Source of the DNA: Venturia oleaginea
Lineage: Eukaryota; Ascomycota; Dothideomycetes; Venturiales; Venturiaceae
Direction of reading: 5' to 3'
DNA length: 64,000 nt
Assembly: GCA_013176395.1 (NCBI GenBank)
Contig: JABMLP010000016.1
Location: 682,001-746,000 of the forward strand
The notes beneath the pieces were generated by a model. It saw nothing but the letters and a program-made list of their open reading frames with translations, was not told the DNA's origin and made no database searches. Positions 32,484 to 44,585 of the stretch are shown piece after piece; the stretch's first letter is position 1; each line of letters begins with the position of its first letter. The position numbers and the translations under genes are program-made.

Positions 32484-33133
32484 TCATCCCAGACTCCCCT
32501 CCCTTCTTCCAACTTTCCGCAAAATGAACCCATACCAAACCTTGATGCCAATCCAATTCCTGCCCCTATCACCCACCACTCCACTCTTTACCATCTCTTC
32601 AGTAACAGTGCACTCCTTCACCTCACCGACAATATCAAACCCATGTTTCCTCGCCGCATCAACCGTCTCTTGCACAGCATGAACCCAACTCCTCCCCCGA
32701 ATCTTAACAGCCTTGCCTTCTTCATCCTCCCCCACAAACCCAGCTTGACTCTGCAAACCCATATCCGGATGCATATTCATCACCAACGCCACCCCACCCA
32801 CTTTCAGCAGCGAAGACAGAGCGATGAAGAAAGGAGCAAGGGGGAAGTGTTCAAGAACAAGAGTTGAAATAAGTCCATCACACATCCCGACCCTTTCATT
32901 TTCCCCTTCGAGCAAAACAGGTTCACTCTCCAAATCCACCGGATCCCACCCGAGGCGAAATCATCAATGGCCTGAAGCATATTCCCGTCTGTATCGCAGG
33001 TTTTTGCCCACGCGTTATACGCCTCCACCGTTTCCATGTGTTTTATCGGTAGTTTTTCTTTGACGGGTTCTTTGGATTCTTCTGGAGGTGTTGAGGCCGT
33101 TGTTGAGGAGGCGGAATTGGTTTGCGAAGACAT
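32484..33133 (-). pseudogene. SAM-dependent methyltransferase remnant lacking its core
   Basis: The N-terminus from ATG 33133 has HMETVEAYNAWAKTCDTDGN and then MLQAIDDF, typical of small fungal class I methyltransferases (the Y-D-WA--YD-DGN block). Immediately after about 32950 the sequence jumps, in another frame, to the late part of the fold: MCDGLISTLVLEHFPLAPFF and LLKVGGVALVMNMHPDM, ending at 32484. The section that should contain motif I (the glycine-rich SAM-binding loop) and the acidic residue of beta-2, roughly 70-100 residues, is absent and no intron can hold it. It looks like an internal deletion with loss of frame, so it should be non-functional. Confidence 0.65.
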
Positions 33134-33781
33134 TATTGTTGGATTTTGGGGATGGCGTTAGGCAATGAGAGATGGATGATGGAGGTGTCGAATGTGGTGG
33201 GGAGGGAGGGTTGTGTCATAATCTTTCCTTTCCGTTTGCGTTGGACAAGGCTGATATTCCAACGGTTGGTGGGGAAGGCTGATGTTCTGAATGATTGGAG
33301 TCGTGAACCAAGGTGAGTACCTCAATTGTGAGGACGAGGAGTGGATATTGTTCTATTATACCTTCATTACCCTCTGCATGTCCGCGAGATAGGACGTGAG
33401 CAAGGTTGTAGGTGACACACCTCTGCATCCACGCGAGCTAATCGGCGTCGGCGTCCGCCGTCAACCAGACTTCTTCATCCTCGAGAACTTCTGGTATCTA
33501 CGTATCGTGTAAAATTGTCAAAACAATAGAACTAATGAGCACGGTAGGCTGGCTGCGTCACTCTAGGCTCACGAAAACATCGAATCCGCATACTAGACAT
33601 AATTGCAGAGCGCTAGAAGAGTAGAGGTCATCAGTACAATGCCTGAGTATAAATGAATTAACGAACCACCTCCATCTGCAAGGTTCAAAGCGTAATCAGA
33701 ATATACAAAGTAATAAACCATACACTTTTTGCCTCTCTCAACTCCGAACAATCACCAAGTCAACAATTGCAAGCGCAAGTT
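33134..33781. other. Intergenic spacer
   Basis: No gene recognised between the methyltransferase remnant and the 3' end of RRP5. Frames are short. Confidence 0.35.
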
Positions 33782-36700
33782 CTACTGCCCAAGCGCCTCC
33801 TCCTTAGACTCAACATACTCCCTAGCCAACTTCTTAACCTTCTCAACACCCTTCTTATTCCCCTCCTTCTCCTCAAACTCCAGCCACCTCTTGAACACAT
33901 ACTTAGCCCGTCTAGGCCTCATACTCTCTTTCGTCATCCTTGCGAACAACGCCCTCGCTTTCTCCTTATCAGCACTAACGTGATCTTTGCCCTTGGTCAA
34001 CTCAAGATCAAGATACATGTCCCAAATATCCCATCTCTTCTTGTATGTCTCCACGAGACCTTCAAAGGTAGTGCGACCGCGTTCGATATCACCATTGGGT
34101 GATCTATACTCGAGAGCTCCAAAGAGGGTGATGATGTGGCGGTGTTCGTGCGTAGGTAGTGATTGAGTAGCGCGTTGAAGAAGTGCGCGTGCGGAGTCTG
34201 GTTTATCGAGGGTGGTCATCAGGAAATTGGCGTAGTTAACCCAGAACGTTGGTGTAATGGAAATGTCGCGGACTTTGCGCATGCGCTCGTAAAGGTCTTC
34301 TGCTTCCTGTTTGGTTCGTTAGTGGATGAGATGAGAGAATAGAATAGACTTAAACATACCTTGTACTTCTTGACTTCAGGATCAGAGTAAATATTAGCAA
34401 GACGCTCGAACAACAGCGCCTTGCTACTGTTCTGGCAAGCACGCTCAAAGATACTGTCAAGACTCTCCTGGCTTCCGTGTGCGTTCTCCAAGTAAAGCCA
34501 CGCAGTCCAGATGTCCAACTTTTCATCTTCCTCGCGGATGTGGATTGTCCTCAAAGCTCGCTCGAGAATCGCGCGCGCCTTTTCGATCTCACCAAGATCC
34601 TCCTGGAACTTCATGTACGCCACCCACAGACCAGCAGAGTTGGGCTGACCTGAGCAATTGTCGCTCAAAGTCGTCGACGGATTGAGGGCCGTTCTTATCC
34701 ATATCTCCAGTCTTGTCGACTTGGATTTCAGCCTTTCTGCGTTTCTTCTTCTTCGATGGCCCTTGCTCGGCCTCTGACACTCCACCCATTTCCTGGTCAA
34801 GCTCACCGTTCCAGTCGAAGCCAGCTGTTGCGAGACCAACTGACGACGTGGTAGGTTTGTCGTCGACGTCCATCTCAGATGCATCGTCGGAATCGTCCTG
34901 CTCAGGATCAAAGTCCTGAACATCTCCCAAATCAACCTCATCGTCCATATCCACATCGCTGTCCTCAGTCTCACTAGCATCCAACGGGACACCGCCATCA
35001 GACTCATCGCCATCGCTGTCCTCTCCATCAGCCAAGTCTGTGAAATGTGATGCCTTGAGACTGAAATTGATTTGGTTCTGATTGGGAGTTTGGCCTCTCA
35101 CGATCTTGATGATCTTCGCCTTAACTTTATCACCTTCCTCAAAGAGCTTCTTGAAGTCCGTGACCTTGCCATCAGCAATCTCAGATCGATGGCACAATCC
35201 TCGAACATTGCGCGAATTCTTGATGCTGATGAAGACACCGAAATCAACAACGCGCACAACCGTCGCAACGACAATTTGACCCTCTGAAAGATCTGCCAAC
35301 GTGAGCGGTGGTCGCCAGCTCGGGTCCTTGAGAATGGATTCTTTGAGCGTCATCTTCAGCTTCTGATTTTCTGCATCGCAAGAAAAGATTTTGCCTTGGA
35401 CTAGCTGGCCAATTTGGTAACCTTCGTTCCAGTTTTTCAAAAACTTATCGGAGACATCAGCGTATCCAATGTATGCCGTAATGTTGTGGCCAACCCAGAC
35501 GAAGATGCCATGGTCGTTGATAGTCTTGACGAAACCGCGAACCATGTCGCCAGCCTTGAGATCTGAGTATTTGGAAATGTGGCGATCTTTGACAGTAGAC
35601 TTTGCTGAGGACAGGACGAGAGATGGTCGCATGGAAAGGTTCACTCGCTTGCTGGCTGTGTCAATGTGTACAACAGCGACCTTCACGACGTCGTTCCTGT
35701 CATGCTTGGAGATGTTCACAGTATCGTAGTCATCTGATATGTCCACGAGAGGGACGAAGCCATTGACTTTATCGCTCAACCGAACACACAGATCTTTGTC
35801 GGTGACCTTTGTGATACGACCAGTGTACACATCGCCAATCTTGAGAGCCTCGAATGATTTGGGACCTGGCTTCGCCCCAACGACGTCGAATTCGGCTTTG
35901 TTCTTCTCCAAATCGATGCCCTTGACACGTACGCGTAACGCGCAACCGATGGGGTACTCTTTTTGAAGGTTGTTGCTTGATGCCACGAGATCCAAAATAT
36001 CAATGACACCCTCAACGTTTGGACCAACTTCAGCAAAAATGTGACTACCAGCCATGCTGCTGATAAAAGCCAATCTCTCCTCACCAACTTCCAGCTGAGC
36101 AATGGTCAACAACTTCGGATCTTCCTCGCCAGCCTTTTTCGCAGAACACTCGAAAACAGAATGCATTGCATTGCGGTGACTCAATGGCAGGTACTTCTGA
36201 GTGCGTGCCTCATGAAGACCAATGATCCGCACAGGCACGGTCACGCCGTTGTGAAACTTGGAAAGTGGATGCTTGGGATTCGGGATAGACTCGTAGTCGT
36301 TGTAAATCTCCGAGACGTGAATTCGACCGTCTACATTATCGGCCAGGAAAACGTTGATCTGGTTTGTCAATACCTTCCGTATCTTAGCCTTGGTCTTCTT
36401 GCCAAAAGAAAAGTCGTCGATGGTGGAAGAGACTTCATCGACAGGATTGATAAGATCTCTGCTCACGGTCGGAGGACCTGAACTCTTCTCCTTGGCGGCC
36501 ATGTGTTCCTCTCGCACTGTCAGAGTCACTCGCTTCTTTGCAGAATCGGTTCTCCAGACATTGGCACGAATAGATTGACCTCTCCACATGCCGAAGTCTG
36601 AGCCTTCCAGGAGACGCATCTGATCAGACATGCCACCGACGGGCAGCAACCCGCTAAAACCACCGGCAAATTGAACGAAGATTCCGTTGATGTCGATGTT

Positions 36701-39223
36701 GCTGACAAATCCTTCGAAAGCGGTGTTTGGCTTGACCTGCTCGAAGCTTGACAAAAGAGTGCCCTTCCTCGCGGCCTTGATCAGACTTGACTTCTTCGAC
36801 AATGCAACAGCATTCTGGTGGGGCAATTTCTCCAGCACCAAAAGGTTCTGGAGTTTCTGACCGACCCGGATTGACTCCATAGTGGAAGCGTTCTTCTTCT
36901 CTGACCCATCACTGAGCTGTCCGATCGCAAGTATGGCTTTGACTCCCGAGTCGAGCTTCAGGTCAATGACTTTCTCGCCAACAGAAGTGACAGTTCCTTC
37001 GACCATCTCGCCAATCTGTAGCTTGCCCAGAACTCCCTGTTCGTCGACACCAGAAGTAGATGGATCCTTGCACGAGACTTTCATCTCTTTTTTGACAGGG
37101 TCAATGGATTTGACACGAACATTGACGACTTGTCCAGGCTTGAAATGCTCCTCAGGATTCTTGATAAACGCTTCACTCATCTCAGCCACCGGAAGCCAGC
37201 CGCGGACGCGGCCATAAAATTGTACCTTTGCGCCTGCTTGGGTAACAACGATGATAGTCCCTGGGCTCTTGTCGCCCACCTTGATGTTATCATAAGTAGT
37301 CCATGGTTCAGCATCCGAGTTGACCAAAGTCTTCTTCAAGGATAGACGAATCAATCTCTTGTCGAGGTCCGTCGAAAGAACACGAGCCTTAAGCTTCTGG
37401 CCTGGTTTGAACTTTCGGTCCGGGTGCATAAGTGTGACATCGGCCATGTGCATGGCTGGGACAAGTCCTGAAATTCCATCGGCCAGGTTCATAATCATAC
37501 CACCAACTTGCGCGTTGGTCGGGTTGATCACGAATCGCTCGAATGTACCCTTCACGATTTGACCGACAGGGACGTCATCGATCCTCAAGAAAGGCTGATC
37601 GAGGACCTTCTGCTCGAGCGAAACGAGGAATACACCATCGACCGGATTGAAGCCAATGACTCGGGCCTTATGCGTTGAGCCGAGCTTGAACAGCCCGCTG
37701 TCTTGAGATAGCATGTCAATCTTCTTCTCAGACAGTCGAGAAATGTGGGCGAACGCTCGAACCCTAGGCACTCCGACATCCAAAAACAATCCCAAAGCAG
37801 CCTCAACTTTGACGACCTTTGCATCAACAATGGATGATAGCTTGAGTTGGTCGAGAGGAGCAACACCTTGCTTGTTCTTCAGACATTCCGACGAGAACTC
37901 CAGAACATGGTCAACGATTGATATTCCGACCTTCTCTGATTCTTCCTTTGGGAACGTGAACAGTATCCTAGCTTTGATCTTGAAGCCGATCGAAAACTTC
38001 TTCTCAAAATCTGTCAGGCCTTGAGCTCCGCCGGCGTGAATCTGGTCCGCCGTCACATCAAGCATTCCCATGATCTTGCCTGTAATTCCAAAGCTTGTGA
38101 CATCGGTGAGAAGAACCTCCACGGCGGTTCCAGGGAGGAAGGCATTGACAGTCGGCGCATCGGTGATGAAGTGTGTCTTCTTCACGTTGCCAGCTTTCGA
38201 GTAGTCCGCCGATAATTTGACAATCTTCCTGTTTGCGCCAAAGCCAGTGACCAGGCAGAGAAACACTGCACCCTCTTGGATTGTAGAATGATCGATGCCA
38301 GCCCCAACGTCCTTTGCGCCTATGAAACCCTTGGTCGACTCCGCATCTTCTATTCCCAATTCCATGATAAGACCATGATCCTCCACACTGACAACACTTG
38401 CCTGTACCATGCTGTTGACCACAATGTCGGATTGGTTGAGACCCTTATTCGCGAGTTGCGGTTGCAGACTCAGCTCAATATGCCTCTTGTGTTTGCCTCC
38501 AATGTCGGTGCTGTTTGATGTGACGTACGCTCGAAGGTATTGGCCGATTCTGAACAGATTCTTCAGCTCAATGTCCTCAAACTCCTCGTCCTCGTCGTCG
38601 CTCTTGTCCTCCTCATCATTATCCGCCAACATCTTCTCCACCTTTTTTGTAAGTTGATCTGAGACGGCCGTGAGAGGAATGTATCCAGTAAGATTATTCG
38701 GTAGTGCAAGCGCAATGTCTCGTGAAGTGATTTTTGTGATTTGACCGAGCACCAAAGACCCAGGAATCAACCGCTTGAAGCTTAATCCCTCGATCTTCGC
38801 AACCTTCTCTTCCTCTTCCGCCTCAGCATCCTTTGTCTTCCTTCTCTTCTTTGACTTCTTGTGTTGTACATCTCTCTCTCCAACATCGTCCTCGCCGTCG
38901 CTCAAATCCTTTCTCGGCTTCGCCCCAGATTCTTCAAAAAGAGCATCTTGAGTAGCTTCGATAGCAATTTGCTTGTGTTCGAGAGGAGTCAATACACTGG
39001 CGCCACCTCTAGGAAAAGAAGTCTCTGCCGTTTTCGAGAAAGACTTGAGAGCGGAAGGCTTGGGAGCGTCTGCTGGGGTTTGGTTGGAGCTTGCGCCTGC
39101 TTTGGCTGATTTGGCGGGCTTGCGAGTTTCCTCTGGCTTCGAGTCCACCTTCGGTCGTTTCGAAGGGCGCGAATCCTCTTTCGTGGGCTTTGCGCTCCTC
39201 TTGGAAGATTTCTTTTCCGACAT
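33782..39223 (-). CDS. rrp5: rRNA biogenesis protein Rrp5, with a +1 frame change
   Basis: Rrp5 is a nucleolar RNA-binding protein needed for both 18S and 5.8S rRNA processing. From ATG 39223 a basic Lys-rich tail is followed by about a dozen S1 RNA-binding repeats (for example RVVDFGVFISIKNSRNVRGL), an acidic linker, and then HAT/TPR-like repeats (YMKFQEDLGEIEKARAILER, WLYLENAHGSQESL). One 53-bp intron (34359-34307) precedes the last exon (YERMRKVRDISITPTFWVNY). With one base skipped the product is about 1795 residues, the normal length. The frame changes by +1 at 34651, where ...QLL meets GQPNSAGLW: the codons read CTC-A-GGT. No intron fits there. Everything on both sides is conserved. Confidence 0.9.
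34648..34654 (-). other. Candidate +1 frameshift site in RRP5
   Basis: On the coding strand the heptamer is CTC AGG T. Skipping the A between CTC and GGT restores the conserved frame. The layout equals the yeast Ty1 +1 site (CTT AGG C), where the Leu tRNA slips and the AGG codon is bypassed. A one-base insertion or assembly error is the simpler alternative. Confidence 0.45.
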
Positions 39224-39631
39224 AGTGAAGAAAAATTGCGACTTCCAACACTTGTGCGGATTGTGCAGACGAAAAGTTGCAAAAGTTCGAGACTAACTTT
39301 TTTGCCGGTTCTTGGCACTGGACTGGGTTAAGTATAAAGTGGGTCTGGGCAAGGCTGGATTGACACGAGCAGTATCTTCGACAAACTCGAAACCTCACTC
39401 AACTTCAAGCTACTATAGACTCAAGGACAGGTTGACACGAGCTTGAAAATTTTAGATGCAAATAAGTTTGAAGTATCATCAATTGCACAAATTTTTGCCT
39501 GCACGGAATATGAAGTACAATTCAATACCAAGAGAATTGTTAAGATTCATTTCTTCAATCGCTCAAACGCTCAAATACTATGATAAAATTAAAGTACGTC
39601 ACAGAGCGGCCAAGTCCCTACGTTCATACGT
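39224..39631. other. Intergenic between RRP5 and CDT2
   Basis: About 400 bp containing the RRP5 promoter. GGTTAAGTATAAAGTGG (about 39326) is a TATA-like segment. No gene is seen. Confidence 0.4.
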
Positions 39632-41849
39632 TCACTCCTCCTCTTCATCATCGTCCCATGCATCCTGCACGCCAGCCCACCCCCAGCCAGCCCGGCGAGC
39701 ATGCCCGGGTCCACCAGTCCGCATCTCTCGAGCCTGAGGTCCCTCTCGCCAGCACCTAGCCACATAATCATCCCCGAGCGTAACCAAGTCCCCATCATGC
39801 GTCCAAGAGACTGAAGTGACCTCTTTCTTGTGTCCTTCCAAGAGCGGTGTTCCAACATTGTTATGAATAGGAATAGTATCGAGCATTCTAGTAGAAATCC
39901 CTGACATCGATGATGAGCTGCGAGTGAATCTCGGTCGCGATCCAAGGATTGGACTTGACGACATGACTGGAGATGAGGATCGGTTCCCGTTGATGTCGTA
40001 CAGGCGAGGTGAGCCTGGCATGTGTTCTTGTGCGGATTGAGCACGACTTAAAAAGTTTTCGTCGGTTGGAAATATAATAGGACATCCATCGGAACTGCCG
40101 ACAGCAAGCAGCTCAGCCTTATCTCCTTTAGCAGGTCGAACTGCTGCTTTCACGTAGAAGGATGTTGCATGCAGCATCGGGTGTCTGAATCCATAGATGG
40201 GGCCAAGACCTGTTCGACCATCTGTGATAGACCGAGCGTGCTTGGTGGAGAATGTCGAGGACAGTTCGGGGGCGTGTCCGAGGATGAGATGGGCTGTTGA
40301 GTATGCGTATACCGTATTGTCTCGACTCAAAGCATAGATTCTACTTCCGCCGTCGCCCTGCGTCAATGAAGTGATGCCGAAATGTCGGTGTCTTGAATGA
40401 GATTCCGGCTGCTGTGTGATTGACAGCGCGACAGGATCGATGCGCCGGCTGTATCGATTGCGAATGTCCCAAAGTTTTAGCGTGGTGCTCGATTCCGAGC
40501 CGGTTAGCAACAAATGCGATTGACCAGGAGAGGCGAGAAATGATATCGATGTCACGGATATGGCTCCAGCACGCGATACCTGTGTAGGAGCAGCATCCTT
40601 GAGTCCAGAATCTCGCGCAAAAGTACCATTTCCCTTGATAGCATGTGTATCCGAATGCGCTCCAAGGATAGTCTCATACGAATTAGCATCCCAAGCTTTG
40701 TACTGGGTCCGGAGTTCGTTCGCAGGAGTGAAGCCGGAGGGGCGTCTGGTCTCGGCAACATAAACTTCTTGGCCTTTGCATCGCATGTCCCAAATTCTCA
40801 CACTGCCGTCTCGACTCGATGTTGCGATGACATTGTCATTGTCTGGCTGGAAGCAGACTTGCTTGACCGAGGTAGTGTGCTCGTGCATTCGGTACTTGAT
40901 CTTTTGCGTCATCATGTCAATGATTTGAGAAGATTGATCGCCGGATGCTGTGGCCAACATGGTGTCGTCCGACGAGAAGGCGAGGTCCATGACAGCATTG
41001 GTATGAGGCTGAAAGGGAAGGATAGTTTCCGAGAATAGGTCTTTTGAGCCTCGCCCAGTCTCAACCAGGCGAATACTACCCGATTCATCTCCAATAGCGA
41101 GAAGGGTATTCGTATTGCAGCTAGCTGTGCAGAAAGGTAATGCTGGATGCGCGAACTGATGTGAATCTTGTGGCTCGGTGTAGAAGTCAGCTGTCTGGGC
41201 TTGCCAATCTAGGAAATCGTTAGCATTTGTCTCAAGCCAAGACACTCGAGGATAACGAACGTATGCAGTTGTCTCGCCGCCGACCCCTGGTAATATATTC
41301 TGCCCCCCCAAAAGATCGTTCTAGCATCCTAGAAGCAGCACTTCCCCCTTGAGCTCTTCGAATGCGCGGTGGTGGATCTCTGGGCTCTGGAGTTATACTG
41401 CTCTCATATACGGGCAGGTCTTCTAAATATTCAGGCGGCGAGCTCGGGATGACATCGTCTGAGCGAATACGCTTGCATGGAGAGGATTGCTGAGGCGGCG
41501 ATGATTCTGGTGTAGCGTAAGATTTACGCTTCCTCGAGCTCGAGGTTGGGGTACGTAAGGCTTTCGAGTCCACATTGACATCCTGAAAGGCCACGCTCTT
41601 TTTGTTCGGGGTGCGATGTTGTCGGGGAGGTGCGACTCGAGAGTTGAGAGAGGAATGGTGTGTGATATCGCGTAATTGTCTTCCGGATCGAGTCACACTG
41701 GGTTTCGATACACGTCCTGCTGATGATCTCGGGGTGAAGAACTTGTTGAAACGTTTTGGAGTAACTGGTGGCGGCTTCCTGAGTCTACCGGTAGGGTTGA
41801 AGATATTCTGGTCGTCCTGGACAGGAGGGGTAATTCCGCGACTCGACAT
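39632..41849 (-). CDS. cdt2: WD40 protein Cdt2 (CRL4 substrate receptor), one-base frameshift
   Basis: Cdt2 is the WD40 receptor that brings PCNA-bound targets to the Cul4-Ddb1 ubiquitin ligase. From ATG 41849 a disordered basic N-terminus (RLRKPPPVTPKRFNKFFTPR) carries a bipartite basic stretch. The WD40 part starts with VRYPRVSWLETNANDFLDW and includes HTNAVMDLAFSSDDTMLATA, NVIATSSRDGSVRIWDMRC, LLTGSESSTTLKLWDIRNRY and a last blade EVTSVSWTHDGDLVTLGDDY. The two parts are in different frames, meeting at a run of seven G on the coding strand (41303-41309). With six G the frame is continuous and the product has 738 residues. The break is probably a homopolymer error, although a real indel cannot be excluded. 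The symbol rests on the overall layout. Confidence 0.75.
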
Positions 41850-42875
41850 TATAGTAAGATATCCTTGGAACAATGAACTGGGTGAACAACAGAGAGACAG
41901 ATGCAAACAGGAGCAGAGTGTGAGTAGAGAGAGGGCTCGGCTTATATTGAAAAGCTTTGGTCAAGTGAGTCGCGTCACGTCTCGCCGACTCGCGAATGTC
42001 TCGCGACTAGCTCCAACACGCGGAGGAACTTTGTAAAAGTGCCGGTGTTCGCTGCGAATTGGAAAGTCAACCACATTTTAAGGAACACGGATAATTGATT
42101 TGCAGTGAGAAAATTACAGATTGAAGTCTCTACAGATCAATTGGAAAGTACAGCCTCGCGCCTGCCCATTTGATGGATGGTACTTTACGCCCGATATGGT
42201 TAGCGGGTGACTTTAATCAGCAGATCTCGTGCTCCAAGAGTAAATTCCACAGTTTACGATCTGTTTTATGAGTACAATTTCTACCTCTTCAGCAGAGCCT
42301 AAATTTCCTATCCACCTGAAAAGTTCTCACTGCATGTGGGCATCTGCACGTCGCGTCTCCCAGCCTCTCTGCTTTTGCTTATCCCTGTCCCTGCGCGTTC
42401 GTTGACATTTCTTCCTTTCTACATGACAGCCGTCCAACCCCTCACCTTTCATCCCAACATTCATCAGGAGACCTCTACACAATCTGTCGAGTAACGATGC
42501 CTTGCGCGCAGAGCCACGCCGGTTGTCGAAGTCGAGACCTCGAAGTCCTCTTTGTTTCAAGAACGGGGAAGGACGACAGGCCCTTGACTTTGATGCTGTG
42601 CAGACATCGAATGTCTCGAGATCTATTCGCGCAATCGACTGCCAATTGGAACTCAGCGGGCGCATCTTCGATCGAACTGCTAAGGTCGGCCGTCTGATTG
42701 ATGCTTTCTATGGGCAAGACCTGTCTCGACAATTGACCAACAGATACGTGTCCGCAGGTGTCAATGATTGGATCATCGCAATCCTGCACCGGCAAGAAAG
42801 TGTCCATTATAAATTAGGACAATTCTACCCGACCGGCAAAGACATATTCGAAGCTTATATTTACAGACTCGGGTC
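41850..42875. other. Intergenic, CDT2 upstream region
   Basis: This contains the CDT2 promoter. A plus-strand frame at 42502-43077 is long (about 190 codons) but has no ATG near its beginning and no recognisable content, so it is not called. Confidence 0.35.
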
Positions 42876-43415
42876 TCAGGAAGTTTTGCAAGTGGTTTCT
42901 CGCTGGCTGAGCTCAAAGAAAATGTCACCCGACCTGGGATGGAACGGGCAAGCAACTTTTACTCGAGTTTGGACGGGCCACTGTTCCAACGTGTTCTGGC
43001 ATTCCTTGACTTTCATTTCACTACACGCCTTCGGGTCAGACTCAAAGAAAGGGCCCGAACGCAGCACAGAGCGTTGAGTATACGGACGAGCATGGGCGCT
43101 GGCATTATACATAGAAAATGGTCTTGACAAACAAAGGCTAAATTGGTCTTGCATCCCGTTGACTGAAGCAGGCGATTGCATCGCTCTTGTCAAAGGAGGA
43201 CGTGCCTCTGGTGTTCCGATATTGTGCTCCTGGTACTTGGGAACGTGTTGGAGACAATCTACTCTCATGAACAACATATTCACGGCGAAGTCGAGACACC
43301 GACGTCTAGACCTCGATCGAAATTGAAAGTTGGGTTGAAACGATGAGCACATGGGAGAAGCAACGAAAAGAAGTAACCACCAAAGGAGCCACGCACCCAG
43401 GTAGCTTCCCACCAT
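42876..43415 (-). CDS. Possible secreted protein of unknown function
   Basis: A single minus-strand frame of 179 codons starts with a strong hydrophobic signal (LGAWLLWWLLLFVASPMCSS) after ATG 43415. The remainder holds seven further cysteines without a clear pattern and no known motif. A long frame on the opposite strand overlaps it, so chance cannot be excluded. Confidence 0.25.
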   Translation of the reverse strand: MVGSYLGAWLLWWLLLFVASPMCSSFQPNFQFRSRSRRRCLDFAVNMLFMRVDCLQHVPKYQEHNIGTPEARPPLTRAMQSPASVNGMQDQFSLCLSRPFSMYNASAHARPYTQRSVLRSGPFFESDPKACSEMKVKECQNTLEQWPVQTRVKVACPFHPRSGDIFFELSQRETTCKTS

Positions 43416-43605
43416 TTGCGCTACGTTACGTAGTCATCTTGGCTGCGTCTTAATAAGCGTAAGCGAATTTGGGACCCTGTACAGGAAAGTGTGGCCTCCA
43501 ATCACCTCTCTGCCGAAAGACCAGGGCTATTCCGATGACTTTCGGAACTCATGCTTAAAGCCAATCAAGTTTCTTGTGAGAAGATCCCAGTGGTTCAAGG
43601 ACGTG

Positions 43606-43613
43606 CGATGATA
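43606..43613 (+). promoter_or_regulatory. TATA-like box upstream of the SDR gene
   Basis: GATGATATAAGAG lies about 110 bp upstream of the ATG at 43722, a normal distance for a fungal TATA box plus 5' UTR. Confidence 0.35.
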
Positions 43614-43721
43614 TAAGAGTTGGAATTCATCTCGTTTGGTCTCATGAGTTCCCCCTTTTCAGCTCTTCTGATTCTTCTTTTCTCCATTATTCTGTACTGA
43701 ATCCAGCCTGTATCCTCGACC

Positions 43722-44585
43722 ATGTCTGCTGACGCCCCAGTCTGGCTCATCACAGCCACCTCATCGGGATTCGGCAAAGAAATCGCCCTCAATGCACTCA
43801 AGCGCGGTCACAAGGTCATCGCAACAGGCCGAAACACCAGCAAGCTTACCGCCCTGGAAGAAGCAGGTGCCACGATCCTTAAACTAGACGTCGTCGCTCC
43901 CTTGGACGAACTCAAGAAAATCGCAGAAGAGGCGCATGCCAAATACGGCCGCATCGACATCCTAGTCAACTCAGCCGGCTACATTCTCGAAGGCGCAATC
44001 GAAGAAGCAACACCCGAACAGACCTTCGATAATTTCAATACTAATGTGTTCGGTATGCTTAATGTCACGCGAGCAGTGTTGCCATACATGAGACAGCAAC
44101 GATCGGGCGTGATTGCCAGTTTCGGTAGCTTGGGTTCTTGGATCGGTGGTCCTGCTGGTGGGATCTACTGCGCGACGAAATGGGCGTGTTCGGGTTTGAT
44201 GGAATCCCTCCGACTTGAAATCGAGCCCTTTAGGATCTCGGCTACGGTTATTGAGCCGGGCTACTTTCGATCTGGGTTTTTGAATACGGGGGCGAAGATT
44301 TCGACGGCTATTATTGGGGATTATGAGGATACGGCTGTAGGTGCGATGCGTAGGCTTTTTGCTCAGGTGGATAATAAGCAACCTGGCGATGTTAGGAAGG
44401 GGGCGGAAGTGATTGTTGATGTTTTGACGAGGAGTGGGAGTGGGGAGGGGAAGGAGATTCCTGTGAGACTTGTTTTGGGGAGGGATTGTCAGGATGGGAT
44501 TCGGAGGAAGATTGGGGAGACGACGTGGTTGCTGGATGAGTGGAAGGATATTAGTTTTAGTACTGATTATCCTGTGGAGTCTTGA
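43722..44585 (+). CDS. Short-chain dehydrogenase/reductase (classical SDR)
   Basis: An intronless gene of 287 residues. The cofactor-binding start is VWLITATSSGFGKEIALNAL (a TGxxxGxG variant). NTSKLTAL follows the second strand, DILVNSAGYILEG is the NAG-type motif, and SFGSLGSWIG plus YCATK supply the catalytic Ser and the Tyr-x3-Lys pair. The Arg after the first two strands (ATGRN) suggests NADP(H) preference. The family resembles oxidoreductases with retinol-dehydrogenase-like sequences, but the substrate is not predictable. The gene is intact and stands alone, without obvious biosynthetic partners. Confidence 0.9.
   Translation: MSADAPVWLITATSSGFGKEIALNALKRGHKVIATGRNTSKLTALEEAGATILKLDVVAPLDELKKIAEEAHAKYGRIDILVNSAGYILEGAIEEATPEQTFDNFNTNVFGMLNVTRAVLPYMRQQRSGVIASFGSLGSWIGGPAGGIYCATKWACSGLMESLRLEIEPFRISATVIEPGYFRSGFLNTGAKISTAIIGDYEDTAVGAMRRLFAQVDNKQPGDVRKGAEVIVDVLTRSGSGEGKEIPVRLVLGRDCQDGIRRKIGETTWLLDEWKDISFSTDYPVES

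Noticed and set aside
42502..43077. 191-codon plus-strand open frame
   Set aside because: No ATG near its start, no motif, and it overlaps another long frame on the opposite strand.
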